DNA of 64,000 nt from Clarireedia homoeocarpa. Taxonomy: Eukaryota > Ascomycota > Leotiomycetes > Helotiales > Rutstroemiaceae. The translations under genes and the position numbers were made by a program. The notes under the pieces were generated by a model. The model searched no databases and had not been told where the DNA came from. It saw only the letters and a list, made by a program, of their open reading frames with translations. The stretch is from assembly GCA_001465935.1 (NCBI GenBank), contig LNKV01000009.1:744001-808000 (forward strand). Reading direction: 5' to 3'. Position 1 is the stretch's first letter. Every line of letters begins with the position of its first letter. Below, piece after piece: positions 32,938 to 45,557 of the stretch.

Positions 32938-35382
32938 ACACTTGTTGTATGTGCTCACTTCAATTCTTAGCAATTCGATACTTGGGGTATTCAGCTCCGT
33001 CCCTATTCGATCCTCTTCCCCTGGTTTTGCAGTTGGACAATTTTATGCTTCCTATGCTTATGGTCGTTGTCGAATCCCTTTTGTCCTTTACCGTTTTCCT
33101 TTTTGCCCTTATCCCTTATCGTCCATTCCCGTATCCATGACATATTGCTTTTTCTCGAAGGGTTACAGACCCTTGAACTCCTCGTCAATGCCTTAAAGAA
33201 CAAAGACCATCAGCATGAATCGGTAATGTCCTGAACCAATTTCATCAATTTTAAGCAATTTCTAACTGGACCGCAACAGGGCATAGTGTATGGACTCGTT
33301 CGATGCGTTCTCCAGAAAATACTGGGGAGTCTAGCCCTTTGGGGTCGGTTGGGGGCTTTCATGGTGTCATTCGTGCATTTTCTCTAATATCAACCCAACT
33401 TGCTTGGAGCATAGGCACAGGCATATTAGGCGCAGGGACACACTGCACACTGAACACTGGACAGGCACAAAGCAAAGCAACAAATGATTATTCCAGATTA
33501 GAATTATCTGCAACGTGGATCATGAGAGCGATCATTAGGCCTTCCATCGACCTTCTTCAGCCCTCTGCCGCTGTGGGTTAACCACTAACCGGCCTGCTTG
33601 GCCTACTCCGTACCACTACCACGGCTGATTTGACTAAATTTTTGACATGGTTATATGTACGGTAGGGTAGAGCCAGGGCCGCTGCTCCAGCCATACAAAG
33701 ACAAGACTGGACTGCTGGACAGCTTTACCTTGCAGTAGTTCTGAGAGGCACATATCCTGTATGTTGGCTGTTCCTGGGTAAGTAAGTGCTGTACCTGTAC
33801 CTACCTACCTTACCGTGCTAGCTCAGATTATGTTACGGTACGGCGGCGTCATTTTAGTTCTTACCCACTATTGATCGTGGATCAACCAGATCCAGCAGAT
33901 CGACTAGAAGTCTCCTATACGATTTAGCCCGGAAACAATTGGGGCCAGGAGCTAGCAGCGGAAACAAGGGAGAAAACATTGCCATGTTTCCTCGCCTTTC
34001 TGCTTCTCGGAGATTTCTTTTTCTATGGCAGGGGTAATTGCAGTTGGACCGAGGGCAAACTCACTCCCTCTCCCACACTCGCTCGCTCTCTCCCACCACC
34101 AAAAGACGCATACCATACACCCACCCCATAAACTCATACACGCAGTGTCGCACACACAGAAACAGCATGCACGCACACTACATATAGTAGTGCACCAGGG
34201 ACACCCAGGTTCAGGAACGAACCATGCCGAAGAACAACAGGCTCTTGACAGGGAATTGACTCATTTATCGCCTTCCTACTCTCTTTTGAGCCAAATAGTT
34301 CTCTAGGCATACGAAAGCATACTTAGGTAAAATGGCGAAGCATTATTTTGCCATCTGTTCTTCATCTCCGTTGTCCAATCAATTGCTCGCCCTATCAACT
34401 TCTCCTTTGCAGACCTATTTTTATAGCCCATATCCTTGTGCATAAACCGCTTCCGTTATTATTCATGCTTTATACCCGGAAAGAGGCCGCAGCACCATGA
34501 CTGTGATCATCTTGGTGGTTCATTCTCCACAGTTCGAAGGAGAAAGGGTTTTACAGTGATGAAGTTCATCCAGGAGTTGAGATGGTTGGAATAGAGGTGG
34601 GGACTTACCCCTGTTTGCCGGTCTGGTAGTCTCGCCACAACCCTTCCTTGTTTCAAAAGCTTCTATACTTCTTCGAGAGCTTAATGCCCTGAGCTTTCTA
34701 ACCCACTCTGCCTACTTTGAACAGCAATCCCGCTCAGTAGATCTGGTATTCCTTGTCTTGTCAAGCTGCGTGCGATATCCATACTGGGCACGTAACAAGC
34801 ATCGGCTCGGATCTTCTCCTCTTGGGACCCCAATTGGGATACTAAGCATAATCCGAACTGGAACCTCCCCGGCATAGGACGTTGCTAAAAGTTCTACCCA
34901 ACATGCATTGCGCAACATAGATGCCGTTGCAAATCAGCGGAGCGCTTGGTCATTTAATCACTATACCCTACGCCATTGATGTCTATGCAAACTTAATTGA
35001 TAGATCAGACGACAGTTAAATGCTAATGTCTCCCCCCTTCTTATTCCCCTCTCTTTCGTTATATCATATATATCCATCATACCGCTGTTCTACCGCATAA
35101 CGGGTCCTCCACAAAGAAGTTGCTGGTGAAGGGCTGAAAATATTTTGTTTTGAGTCTAACTCACATATTGCCCGGGAATGCTTTATTTCGGCTCTCACCT
35201 ATATAACGCCGTCATATAGATAGTTGCAAAACGCGCACAGTCACTTTTGAACAGTAAACAACAAGCAAAACAAAACGACCGCAAGCGTTCTAGAAACACA
35301 ACGCGATCCAGCAATACTTCAACACGCCCAAATTTTACCCCCAGCGACCTGCGAAAGCAGTTCGCTGTGGCGGGATCCATGC

Positions 35383-36603
35383 ATGTCTGGATATTCACGC
35401 CACGATCCAGGACACGATCCTTATATCGACTATGCTGCTCAATCCGGGGAACACCCAGAGGAGCGCGTTTACGGGTCGCATCACCCAGAGCTGCAACAAG
35501 TTGGTGCGCCCAGCCTCGAATCCCTTCAGCTCGGAGCGCATCATCAACAGCAGCAGCAGCAGCAACAAAGACAGTCGCAACAGCAACAGCATCATCACCA
35601 AGTTTTATTAGATCCACACGGCATGGCCCACCATCAGCCCCCGCAGTATGGTGGTGGGCAGCAAATGAGGAGCTACATGGGCGCGCCAATACAACCGCAA
35701 TCAAGTGTAGGCAAGAGATCGAGACCGCATGATGATCTGGGGATGGATATCGGTGGGGTGCAGGAGGGGCAGATGCATGGAGAGATGCAAGGCATGCCTT
35801 CACAGATGCCTCAACAGTCTCTGGGTGGTTATGGGGGTCCACCGCAAGCATTTCACAGTCACGCATTACCAAACCAAGGACCTCGAGGATCTAAGATGCC
35901 TCGTCTTGGAGAACACCCAGATTCAAGTATGATGTCCCAAGGTGCGCCTAGTGTGGTCGGAACAGCCGGGATGCCACCACCTGCTCCTCGACCGCGCGGG
36001 CCGAAGTTAAAGTTTACGCCTGAAGACGATCAGTTACTTGTGGATTTGAAGGAGAATAAGTCTTTGACTTGGAAGCAGATTGCTGAGTTCTTCCCGGGGC
36101 GCTCTTCGGGCACTCTTCAAGTTCGTTACTGTACCAAGTTAAAGGCTAAGACAACACAATGGACAGACGAGACAGTGAGAAACTTTCTATTTCCAAGGAG
36201 ACGGGCGCATCAATAGCTAACACTATATTACAGGTCCAAAAACTGCGAACTGCAGTCCACGATTACGAGCAAGAGAAGTGGCGGATTGTAGCACAGAAGG
36301 TGGGAACTGGATTCACATCTGCCGCTTGCAAAGACAAATGGTCCGAATTGGTGAGTCAATTCTTCCCGTTCATTCACTTCCTCATTACTCGCAATATCTG
36401 CCAATCTTGGACTCGAAGCGCATAACGAGCAATGCACATTTTCCTGTCCTCCCCATTTGACCCGAACCCAAACTAGCTCCCGCCTGTCACCATTTGTCAT
36501 TCCCTCCATCCTATCTTCTAACACAAGACTAATGCATTCTAAATCATAGACTGGCGGCTCGGAATCTCCAGAAGAGACTCTCCCAGCGGATGCCGAGTAC
36601 TAG
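35383..36603 (+). CDS. Gln-rich protein with two Myb/SANT repeats (putative transcription factor)
   Basis: Three exons: 35383-36174, 36234-36350 and 36550-36603, giving 320 aa. Introns start GTGAGA and GTGAGT and end TACAG and CATAG; all joins are phase 0. The N-terminal two thirds is disordered: a His/Gln block with eight consecutive Gln at about 55-62, then Met/Gly/Pro-rich sequence and a KRSRPHDD basic patch. The C-terminus holds two tandem Myb-like repeats: 208-254 (KLKFTPEDDQLL...SLTWKQIAEFFPGRSSGTLQVRY) and 258-303 (TQWTDETVQKL...EKWRIVAQKVGTGFTSAACKDKW). Repeat 2 exists only after splicing, which supports the gene model. The protein ends in a short acidic tail. Such proteins bind DNA in the nucleus; target genes are unknown. 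It stands alone between gaps of about 4.2 and 4.0 kb, as often seen for regulators of development. No symbol is assigned. Confidence 0.85.
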
Positions 36604-39600
36604 CCTCCACTTATTCTTTTATTTCCACGCGTTACAGAAAAAAAAACTATAATCGCTCCTCTATCAGCCGTCTCGTCTTCGTTTCGCACAGACGGTCTCC
36701 CTTTTAATGCCTTTACTTGGCTCGAGCTATCAAGCCTTACTACGGCACACACGTTCCAGAGTTTGCCCATCTTTCTCGTCATCTTTCTAGCTTGACTTAG
36801 CTCGAATCGACTTCAACTACTTTTCCTTCTCCTTTGTTTGATGCGGCATTACATACGATACATACATAGTACACCATATACAACAACCACACTAATATGA
36901 ACATCACATCCATACATATACACGGAAAAAAGCGCGACTGGTTCGCGCTTTGTTATTCCATTCCCCCTTTTTGCTTTGCTTTTCTTGGCTATGCTTTCAC
37001 CCCTCATACATCCCTGTTCATTACCCACACAGCGCGAAGGAAAAGCGTGCTTCTATTTTTATTTTTATTTTCATTTTTATATTTTTTTCCGTTTGTTTGA
37101 TTCTTTAGCGCTAGGTAGATGGGTGAGCAAGCTTTGACTTTATATTATCACTATTATATTTCACGACATACGCCGGATGGGTTGGTTGGGTAGGCAGGTG
37201 GGTGGGTATGTGGGATGGGTTATTTTGGCGGGGAGGGATATATATTGAGATGAATACTGTTTGTTGATATGAGGGAAGGGAAAGGAAGGGAAAGGGCAAA
37301 TTATATGAGGCGTCTTATTTTTATTTTTATTTCTTCTTATATTTTTTTTTTCTTTGTAGATTGGGGATTGGAGGGAGGAAATACCAGAAGGAGGAGGGAT
37401 CACTATATATTATGTTCTTGACGAAGGAAGATGAAGATGTGGTTTAATGCTCCTGTTTTTCTTATTTTGTGTGTATTTCGTCTGTTTGTCTCCTTTTTTT
37501 TTCTTGGCGGGTTTCTCTGGATGAAAGAAACTACGTACGTACTATTAAGATATACCCACTCTATACGAATATTCTTACATATGTTTTTGTTTTTATCTTT
37601 GCAATTTTATAAATCTATAATGGATACGAAAAATGTTTTGGTGTATTGGGTTTTGTGTGAGAGTGTGGGGGAAGCGTTGGACGGTTCGGTATGTGATTTC
37701 TTGCTTGGAAGAGTGAGGGTCAGGTATGGAGGAGTGAGATATGGCGGGCTGGGTGAGAAAGGAAAGAGAGGAGTGGTGAGGTATGAGACTGCGAAGATGG
37801 GCTACTACTGCTGCTATTGTAGAGGCACCACTATCTTCATCGTCGCAGTAGAAACAGGGCGCTCTAGAATTGACGGCAACGTAACTTGTCATACATACAA
37901 TGCATTCACGAGAAGACAACGAACGCTAGAATGTGAGCGCCGTGAAGGGAAGAAGGTCAGTCTGCATTACATTAACTGCACTTCTAGACATGATATCCAA
38001 CCAGCATCCGTCTCTTTCTTTCGTCTGGTCTCCAATTCTTCGGACAGATAAAAATTCAAGTCTACACATACTAGCTCGGCTCGCTCCACTCCATATCAAG
38101 ATTCCAAAACACCAAATGTCTGTCTGCCTGCTCCTCCGCAACTTTCACACATCTCACTCACCCACCTACCTCCCCACCATAGAATATTTTCCTCACCGCC
38201 TGCACCCACCGCCTAACCGACCGCCTACGCACGCCCGCCCCATACCGATATAGTTCTAGTTCTAGAACCCCAATCCCCATCCGCACTAAGCACAAGGGAA
38301 AGGGCGGAGGGGCATGGTTTCAGTTTCGCATAGACGAGAAACCGAGACGAGATGTTGGGATCAGTTGACTCGACACGATTCACTTTCGGCTAGGTTTACC
38401 GGCAGATGTGTAGATGATGTGATGAGGAACTCAGGAGGGTTTGTTTTGTTTCATGCAGGCATTTGATTGGATGTGAAGGAAGGGAGAGGTAATTGGTTTT
38501 TGGCTACTGGTTACCGAGAGACGGAGATGAATTAGGGAGTCGTAGGTAGGTTTGTCCTGTGCAGAAGGAAGTGAAAGATGTAGAGGAAGGTAGGTGAGCA
38601 GGGTGGATGAGGTTGGGTAATTCTGTTGTGCTTACTTTTGAGAGCTTGATGTCTGATCTGGGATGATTGGCTTTCGCGACTTGGGAGGATGGAACGATGC
38701 AGATTTGGCAAAGTAGATAGATACAGGGTGTCAATCACCAAGAGGAGATTGGCTGTAGGATGCGCGATTTGCAATGCGCATGGATATGAAGTATGTCAGA
38801 ACCAGTCCTACGCTTGGTTGACCGATTTCTAAGCTTGAGATTCTTTCACGCGATGCAGGAAAGAACTTCATGCCAAGGGTTAGCAGCCGTCGATATCTCC
38901 GTTGCGGTGGTTCTTGCCATTTTAGGAAGATCTAATGTATCGTCTGTACATGTTGATCAGTGGCAAGTGACTTGAATGGAGAGGTGGCTGACTGCATTTG
39001 CAGAGACGAAAAAGAAGTGATGATGGATGGAATGATTGGCTGGATGGAGGTAGGTTATGGTGATGCGAACTGAGGCGCAGCCAGGGACGGCATGTCAGAT
39101 TAGGTTGTGTCACACATGGATTTAAGGGAATAACCTTTTTTTGACGTGGACTGGTAGAGTTGATGGAGTGGAGTGAAGGACGGGACAGTTTGAGTTGGTT
39201 GTGTGCATGTCAGGTTAGGAGACAATGATTGGTAAGTAGACGTAGGGCGAGCAAGGCAACCGATCCAGGGTGCATGGTATCGCCAGGCAAGATGGCAATT
39301 CTGAGGAGATGTCATACTGTTTCTAAACAATCATCTTTTTCAAGTATGCATGGTAATGTCAGGGAAAGTGTTAGCCAGACTCTTTCGTCTTGCTATAACT
39401 GGCCAAGATTGGCTTTGCCCGCCAACTTCTGCTTGATGTCAGGCCATTTGCGAACTCCATGACCTCCGTCGCGTGCCACCATTATGCGGAGTGTCATTCT
39501 TGTAGTCTACTGCAATGGTAACACAACTCTCACGTCATACTTAACTCGGACGGATCGTCCCCCCTTCCGCGGCTATGCATTCGCGAATCCACCGCAGAAA

Positions 39601-40618
39601 TCTCTCGTCACTTGATCAGCAGAGTTCAACCGTCTGGCACGAACATGCCAGTCAGTTTCTACAGAAAGGCTCAAGCGCATCAATCTGTGAAGCAACAGTT
39701 TGCCCTCTCTTCACCGCATATCACAACCCACGAGTCCTATTCGTAGGGCGCAAAATTAAACAGACGCAAGGCGATCAAAAGGGAGCGCTTGCCCCATACT
39801 ATCCTGTTCATCAAACCTGGAACGAATAATATTATGCCAGGCAATAGTTGAAAAAAAAGTATGAAACCTTGACTTCAAAGTCTTAACAGAAATTTTCTGC
39901 AACAGCAATGCCGGTGATGTTGTGCGAACGTACCGGTGGAAGTGGCGGTGATGACTCCACATGCTATTACCAGAAATTTTAGATGAATGGTCACCAGTGA
40001 GGTTAAAGCTCGCCCTTGCATATGGGGTTATAGTGATGAAGATATACACTAGGGTGTGGTGCTGACCGCATACTCGCAGGAAACACCTCCCCGAAAAGCT
40101 TCATTGGGCCTCAAGAATCGCTCCTTTGAGTAGCCTTTCCGGCTATATATTGAAGTTTTCCGGTTTCGATCTCGGTCATAAGAATCTGCCCAGTTTGGTC
40201 GTATTATTGAAGGATATCTGTCCTGTTTTGTATTTCGGGTAATCGTAAAGGAAAATGGAAAAGAACAACTCACCACCTCCTGCTCGAAAGTACCTTCACA
40301 CAACACTGGGTGAGAAAGAGAGTGACAAAAGTAATCGACGAGGCCCCCAAATAGCTCAGAAAATTGAAGCCAACTTTGGCCTGTCATTTCCATGAAAAGT
40401 TTAACGATGTTCACGTGCGTTGAAGTTGAGCTGGATTATCAGCCACTTCACGTGATCATATGTAGCCTCAATTCAGCTGACTCATCAGCTACGAAGCCAC
40501 ACCACCACTCACCCACCTCACTAGCGGCATCACGGCTCGTAACCTCAAAAATCCCAAATACAATATCGTACGACCGCATCTCCCCTCCACCGACGACCAA
40601 TTGACCCTTTTACCCACG
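36604..40618. other. Gene-free spacer of about 4 kb
   Basis: No conserved frame was found. 36604-37420 is T/A-rich with TTTTTATTTTTA-type runs and is probably the 3' region of the Myb-like gene. The 206-codon plus-strand ORF at 37431-38051 is low complexity and not credible. The last 130 nt before cox4 are CA/CT-rich leader-like. Confidence 0.5.
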
Positions 40619-41559
40619 ATGTTTCTCCAACGATCCGCCATTGCTGCCGCTCGCCGCGTCGCAGTTACTCCCGCCGTGAGGAGGAGTTTTGCTACTTCCA
40701 TGGTGCGCCGTACGTCCCCTCATCCGCAATCTAAAATTGATATTGAAAGTGGTGATGTAATATGAAAGCTTGAGGTCATTGGCAGGGCCAGATACGCCGT
40801 ATACGGATGGATAGCTAACATGTACTGCGCACAGGAGATGTAGCACCACCGAGTGGAGCTAGCAACACTCAGATTAAGAAGTTCGAAGGTATATGATATC
40901 AATACAAAGCTCAAGCGCAACTCAACCGAACATGGTGGACTGATGAGATGAACTGTAGAAATCAAGAGCGAAGCCGATCTCGTTGGACCCGGTGCCGCAA
41001 CGGGAACTGTCCCTACCGATCTCGAACAAGCAACTGGTTTGGAGCGACTCGAAATTCTCGGAAAGATGCAGGGTGTGGATGTTTTCGATATGAAGCCTTT
41101 GGATGCTTCGCGCAAAGGTACGGATGGGCTCTCTATCAGCCTGGAAGAAGGGGACAACGTATCATTTTATGGGGAGAAGCGAAGCAGGATGTTAATACTC
41201 GTCTTGCACAGGCACCTTGGACAACCCAATTATCGTCAAATCGGCCGGTGACGAGCAATACGCCGGTTGCACTGGTTACCCCGTCGACTCTCACGTTACC
41301 ATCTGGCTCGCTGTATGTGTCACCTCTGTCCCCAACATACTTATCCCTTTGCTCGCCTGTAACCATACTAACCGTATCCTAGATGTCCCGCGACCGTCCC
41401 ATTGAGCGCTGCCCAGAGTGCGGAAATGTCCTCAAGATGGAATATGTAGGACCCGCCGAAGATGCGCACGACCATCACCACGACGCTCACGCTGACGGAC
41501 ACCACAACTACGAGGAGCCCAAAACCTTCGCTGATTTCGTTAAGCCTGAATACCGGTAA
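40619..41559 (+). CDS. cox4: Cytochrome c oxidase subunit IV (Cox4; animal COX5B)
   Basis: Five exons: 40619-40709, 40835-40888, 40959-41117, 41212-41312 and 41383-41559, giving 193 aa. Introns have GTACGT, GTATAT, GTACGG and GTATGT donors, and CTAAC branch sites are visible in introns 1 and 4. The N-terminus (MFLQRSAIAAARRVAVTPAV then RRSFATSMVRR) is a mitochondrial targeting sequence. The mature part has EIKSEADLVGPGA, LERLEILGKMQG, the zinc-binding set GCTGYPVDSH and CPECG (three Cys and one His), and ends FADFVKPEYR. It is a nuclear-encoded zinc subunit of complex IV facing the matrix, needed for assembly. A His-rich insert (HDHHHDAHADGHH) before the C-terminus may bind metal; similar inserts occur in filamentous fungi. 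It is convergent with the ABC transporter gene. Confidence 0.95.
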
Positions 41560-42348
41560 GCATGAAGCGCTGGTATGAAGGATAGATAAACGACTAAATA
41601 GTGATGCCATGATGCAGGTAGTGAGAGCGGGGAGGTGGGGTTGGGGGGAGGGGAACTGTAGTATAGATGGTAGTAGTTCGAGAAATGAATTTTGTCTCGT
41701 GTTGCTGTGTTCATGATTTTCAGTTTTTGTAATATATTGCATTCAAGGTAAAAACACAAAACAAGGACGTCATTTTGCTGGAGTAATGTTTTTATTTCTT
41801 TGTTCGATTGGGGGTTTTTTTGACTTGCATCAACGATCTATAGCAGCACACCGAATTTTGCGAAAATTTTATCTCATCTTCCCCCAATTTTAGTCTTCCA
41901 CGATTCTCAAATTCTTCAATAGGCTCCTTCCCAGCCAGACCTAAAAGCCCTTCCTATCACACAATCGTTTCCATTCGTCCTCTTTATCTACTGAGCGAAA
42001 AGCCAACACGAAGAAATTCAATAAAAAAAACAAGTCAAACTCAATCGCTAACCTCCAATTGTGCCCCCGTTATGCTCCAGTTCGTGGATCGTCATCGCAA
42101 TGTGCAAGTTAAAAGTGTAGTTTTGCATTATAAATTGTTTAGGACGAAAGAATCTCGTAAGTTGTATAAAGGTTCAACTTTTGATATGTAGGCACACCTC
42201 GATCCATTTCCAGAATGAAGTGGGATTTGAAGTAATGGTTGTCACCAACGTATACATACTGGCCAGAAACTCAATGGCCTTTAAAAAGTAAAAGTAGAAT
42301 GGTTCCATATTAGTAGAGGCGGATTGGGAACACATCCATAAAACAGCC
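41560..42348. other. Convergent spacer, cox4 and hmt1-like 3' regions
   Basis: Non-coding, with T-rich and A-rich runs (for example 41810-41822 and 42019-42030) that may act in 3' end formation on both strands. The long minus-strand frame at 42174-42740 overlaps the true transporter exon in another frame and is a shadow. Confidence 0.5.
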
Positions 42349-45300
42349 TCAAGGTCGAACAGTTTGCGAGCTACTGATTGTAACATTGTCGCCATGATGA
42401 CTGTCATGAGTATTGTCGTCCACGGCTGCTTCGTCTTCTCGCTTGTCATCGTCTGACCGGCGATCTTCGGAACTGTCATCGTTAAGGCCGCCGCTTGACG
42501 AGTTACCATCTCGGTAGCTCTCCGCAGCACGAACAAGAGCCCTGGAGGCGAGACTTGATGTGACAAGCATGTGGGCACTTCGATTGTCTGCTTCGTTTTC
42601 ACTAACTTCTGCACTGACATCGTTTCCACTATTCGGCGTCTCCATTGCGGCTTCTCTGAGTTTATTAGCCCTGGCCACCATCTGCGATGCTGCTTCGGCT
42701 GCTCGCTCGGCTCTGATCTGCTTCTTCCACATCTGGGCATAGCGACCTTTGAGGGCTAGTAGCTGCGAATGAGTGCCAGCTTCGACGACTTGTCCGGCAT
42801 GCAGAACCAAAATCTGGTCTGCGTTAGTGATAGTCGATAATCTGTGGCTGTAATGAAAGAGTCAGTAAAAATACAAAACATGCAAGTGATTTGACTTACG
42901 CAATCACCAGCATGGTACGACCTGTGGACAAAGTTCTCAAAGCCTCTTGAATATGCTGTTCCGTATCGGAATCCAAGGCAGCGGTAGCTTCGTCCAACAT
43001 GATGATGCGGGGATTCTTGATGATGGTTCGAGCGATTGCCACTCGTTGCTTCTCGCCACCACTTAGGCGAAGCCCACGCTCACCAACCTTGGTGTTGTAA
43101 CCATCTGGGAAGGCCATAATCTTGTCATGGATCGAAGCAGCTCGACAAGCATTGTAAATGTCCTCATCAGTAGCAGCCTGGTTGGCGTAGCGAAGGTTGT
43201 ACATGAGGGTTTCGTTGAAAAGTATAGTATCTTGTGGCACAACTCCTATGTGATGTCGAAGAGAATCGATTGTGATATCCCTGATATCGTTGCCATCTAC
43301 CTGGATACTGCCATTCTGAGTATTGTAGAAGCGGAAAAGCAGTCTGAAGACAGTTGATTTCCCTCCGCCGGATTCTCCCACAAACGCAGTGGTAGTGCCA
43401 GGAGGGCAAGTAAATGTTAGATTCTCCAAAGCGGGTTTGCGCTGATCATAGGAAAACTTCACATTCTGGAACCTGATCTGACCTTCACAGGTTGGCATGG
43501 GACGAGCTGTAGGTTCATCTACGACTGTTGGTTTCTCCTTAAATAGTTCGAGAAGACGTTCGCCACTGATCATGGCACTTTGCATTCCTCTATAAAAGGT
43601 ACCGAAGAAGTTGAGAGGTTGTTGCAGTTGGCCCATATATGTAATAAGCGCCACAAAGTCTCCTACTCGACGCTTGCCAGTTGTGACTTGGTAGGCAGCG
43701 AGTAAGGATGTTATTAGAAGTCCAGCCATAAAGACCAGATTTTGGCTGATGTTTAAAATATTCAAGGAGATGGTCACCTTAAATTCCATCTTCTGGAAAG
43801 CTGAAACTGCCCGACGATAGCGATCAAACTCATATGCTTCGGCATTAAAATACTTGACAGTTTCGTAAGATGTAAGGGAGTCGTTTTTGACGGCATCTTC
43901 TTCGCGACTGAGGTTTTGCATTTGACGACGTTGTTCCGATCGCCACCTTGCCATTCGGATCGTAAGATATAGATACGCGAAAGTGATTATGCCAACGACG
44001 AGAGCGTAATATGCGTCATAAAAAATTGCGAAATAGCCAATGGCTACACCGAGATCAAATATCATTGGAAGAACCTGAAAGGTCACTTGCTCAAGGAAAT
44101 TGTTGATTGCGTTGCCCTTGCTCAGCGCCGATAGTACTTCTCCGGTACGCTTTCCGAGGTGAAAGTCCAAGCTAAGACTGTGGACATGCTCAAATGATGC
44201 CGTAGTCAACGCTTTGTACGAGTACTGTGAGATGGGGATCCAGAGTACAGATCTAGCGGCCCCCAAGATTCCAGAGGAGCCTTGAAGGAACTTGAAAGCA
44301 ATAAGTAGAGAAATGGACAGCCACGGCATTGTGACGTCTTTGCCATCTTCGCCCGAAAGCTTGTTCGTAACGTTACTAATTTGGATAGGGACCAGGGTAT
44401 TGACAAGTCTCTGCATGACAACAAGGAGGAAGCAAAAGACAACCACTAGTTGCAAACGGAGAGTCTTAGCGGGCCACAAGTACGGAAAGAAGAGAGAGTA
44501 CCCTTTCAGATACTCCCACCAGGTCTTCGTTGAAGCTGTTGTGGGCTTGTAGAACGCAGGCACTTCGTTCGTGCGCTCGTGGTCATTCGGGCCTCCCTGG
44601 GTAGTGCCGTTCGCGGTTGCATGTCCATTCAAGGACACAGAATCCGCGGCGGACGCATTCGCAATTGAGCCATGTCCGGATACATGCCCATTTCCATTCG
44701 CTCGGCCATTGAAGAGAAGAGGGGCATTTTCATCGAGCTCACTCTGTCGGCCTTTAGCCCTACTTTTGTAAGAGCGTTCAAGAGAGAAGACGATATAAAA
44801 AGCTACGCAGAAGAAAAGCATAACCACCCGAAATGCATCAAGTACAAGTTCGACAATTTCCCATTGTGTTGCGTTTTGATGCAAATTCGGATCGTAAAAG
44901 TTCAGTGAATTAGGCTCTCTGTGAGCTGAAGTATACAAAGAGACTGAAGCACCCAGGAGTACAACCTCAGCAATCAGTGCAGCCAGCCATGTAACCTGAT
45001 GAACAATCGAAGGGGATGGTGTAGTGTCGACTAAAGAAATAAGGAAAACGCTGTAGAAGAACAGAGACGCGCAAATGTATATCTGTGACGGAAATAGTTA
45101 GCAGAGCTTTCATCCGAAGTCTATGTATAGAACTCACAGCCGTTGCTTCGCCGCACCACCAACCGTTCTCGCGTCTATCCAGCGCATGTACGACGATGTT
45201 GATAGCATTGCCGAGAAAAGTAGCTAGGATACCAGCGGACAGCCAGAGGAAAAGTAATTTCCGAACCGGACTAAAATCTTGCAACTTTCTCTTTCGTCTT

Positions 45301-45557
45301 TCCTCCTCCGACTTTCGCGCAGATCGTGGAAGAGGTTTCCCACCAGGACCAGTTAAGATAGGTTCGGCAGAATCATCTGCAGACTCGGCGATCAAAATAC
45401 TATGCGCAATGAAGGCCACCAAGAAGACGACTAGGAGAACCCATGGGTAGTTGAAGTGTACGAGATCCAAAATTCTCGTGCTGATATCAGTGCCGGTGCC
45501 GGTGCCGTTCGTATGTCTACCAGAGCTCAAGCTCATGCCTCGTCCGTCCCCAGCCAT
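42349..45557 (-). CDS. hmt1: HMT1/ABCB6-type ABC half-transporter (heavy-metal tolerance)
   Basis: Three exons: 45557-45138, 45082-42900 and 42847-42349, giving 1033 aa. Joins restore WWCGEATA-IYICASLFFYSVF and TMLVIA-HRLSTITNADQILVL. An N-terminal membrane domain (TMD0; helices at about residues 37-58, 103-125, 140-160, 168-185 and 220-240) precedes the ABC transmembrane domain (about 345-620) and one nucleotide-binding domain: Walker A GESGGGKST (709-717), signature LSGGEKQ (813-819), Walker B IIMLDE (833-838) and H-loop HRLST (about 870). This layout matches S. pombe Hmt1 and animal ABCB6, homodimeric vacuolar exporters of thiol-metal complexes; mitochondrial Atm1 lacks this long TMD0. The Gly/Asn-rich linker near 265-305 and the long acidic, disordered C-terminal tail (about 920-1033) make it longer than yeast homologues. 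The substrate is inferred. The second exon has no ATG of its own at 44938 (that codon is TTG), confirming that the upstream exon is needed. Confidence 0.92.

Larger units (their letters stand above)
31198..35382. other. Gene-free spacer of about 4.2 kb upstream of the Myb-like gene
   Basis: No frame here shows conserved sequence. The region holds GGAT-type repeats (31655-31735), a GGGAAT/GGGGAT tract (32858-32937), GTACCT-rich sequence (33780-33850) and CA/CT-rich sequence at 34070-34170. It may hold a long promoter or leader of the Myb-like gene, or non-coding transcripts. Nothing more specific can be supported. Confidence 0.5.

Noticed and set aside
37431..38051. 206-codon plus-strand ORF with a hydrophobic N-terminus
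   Set aside because: Phe/Leu runs come from T-rich DNA and the rest has no family pattern; probably chance.
42896..44938. 680-codon frame taken as a complete ABC transporter
   Set aside because: Its first codon is TTG, and it is the middle exon of a three-exon gene; the H-loop and C-terminus are in the next exon.
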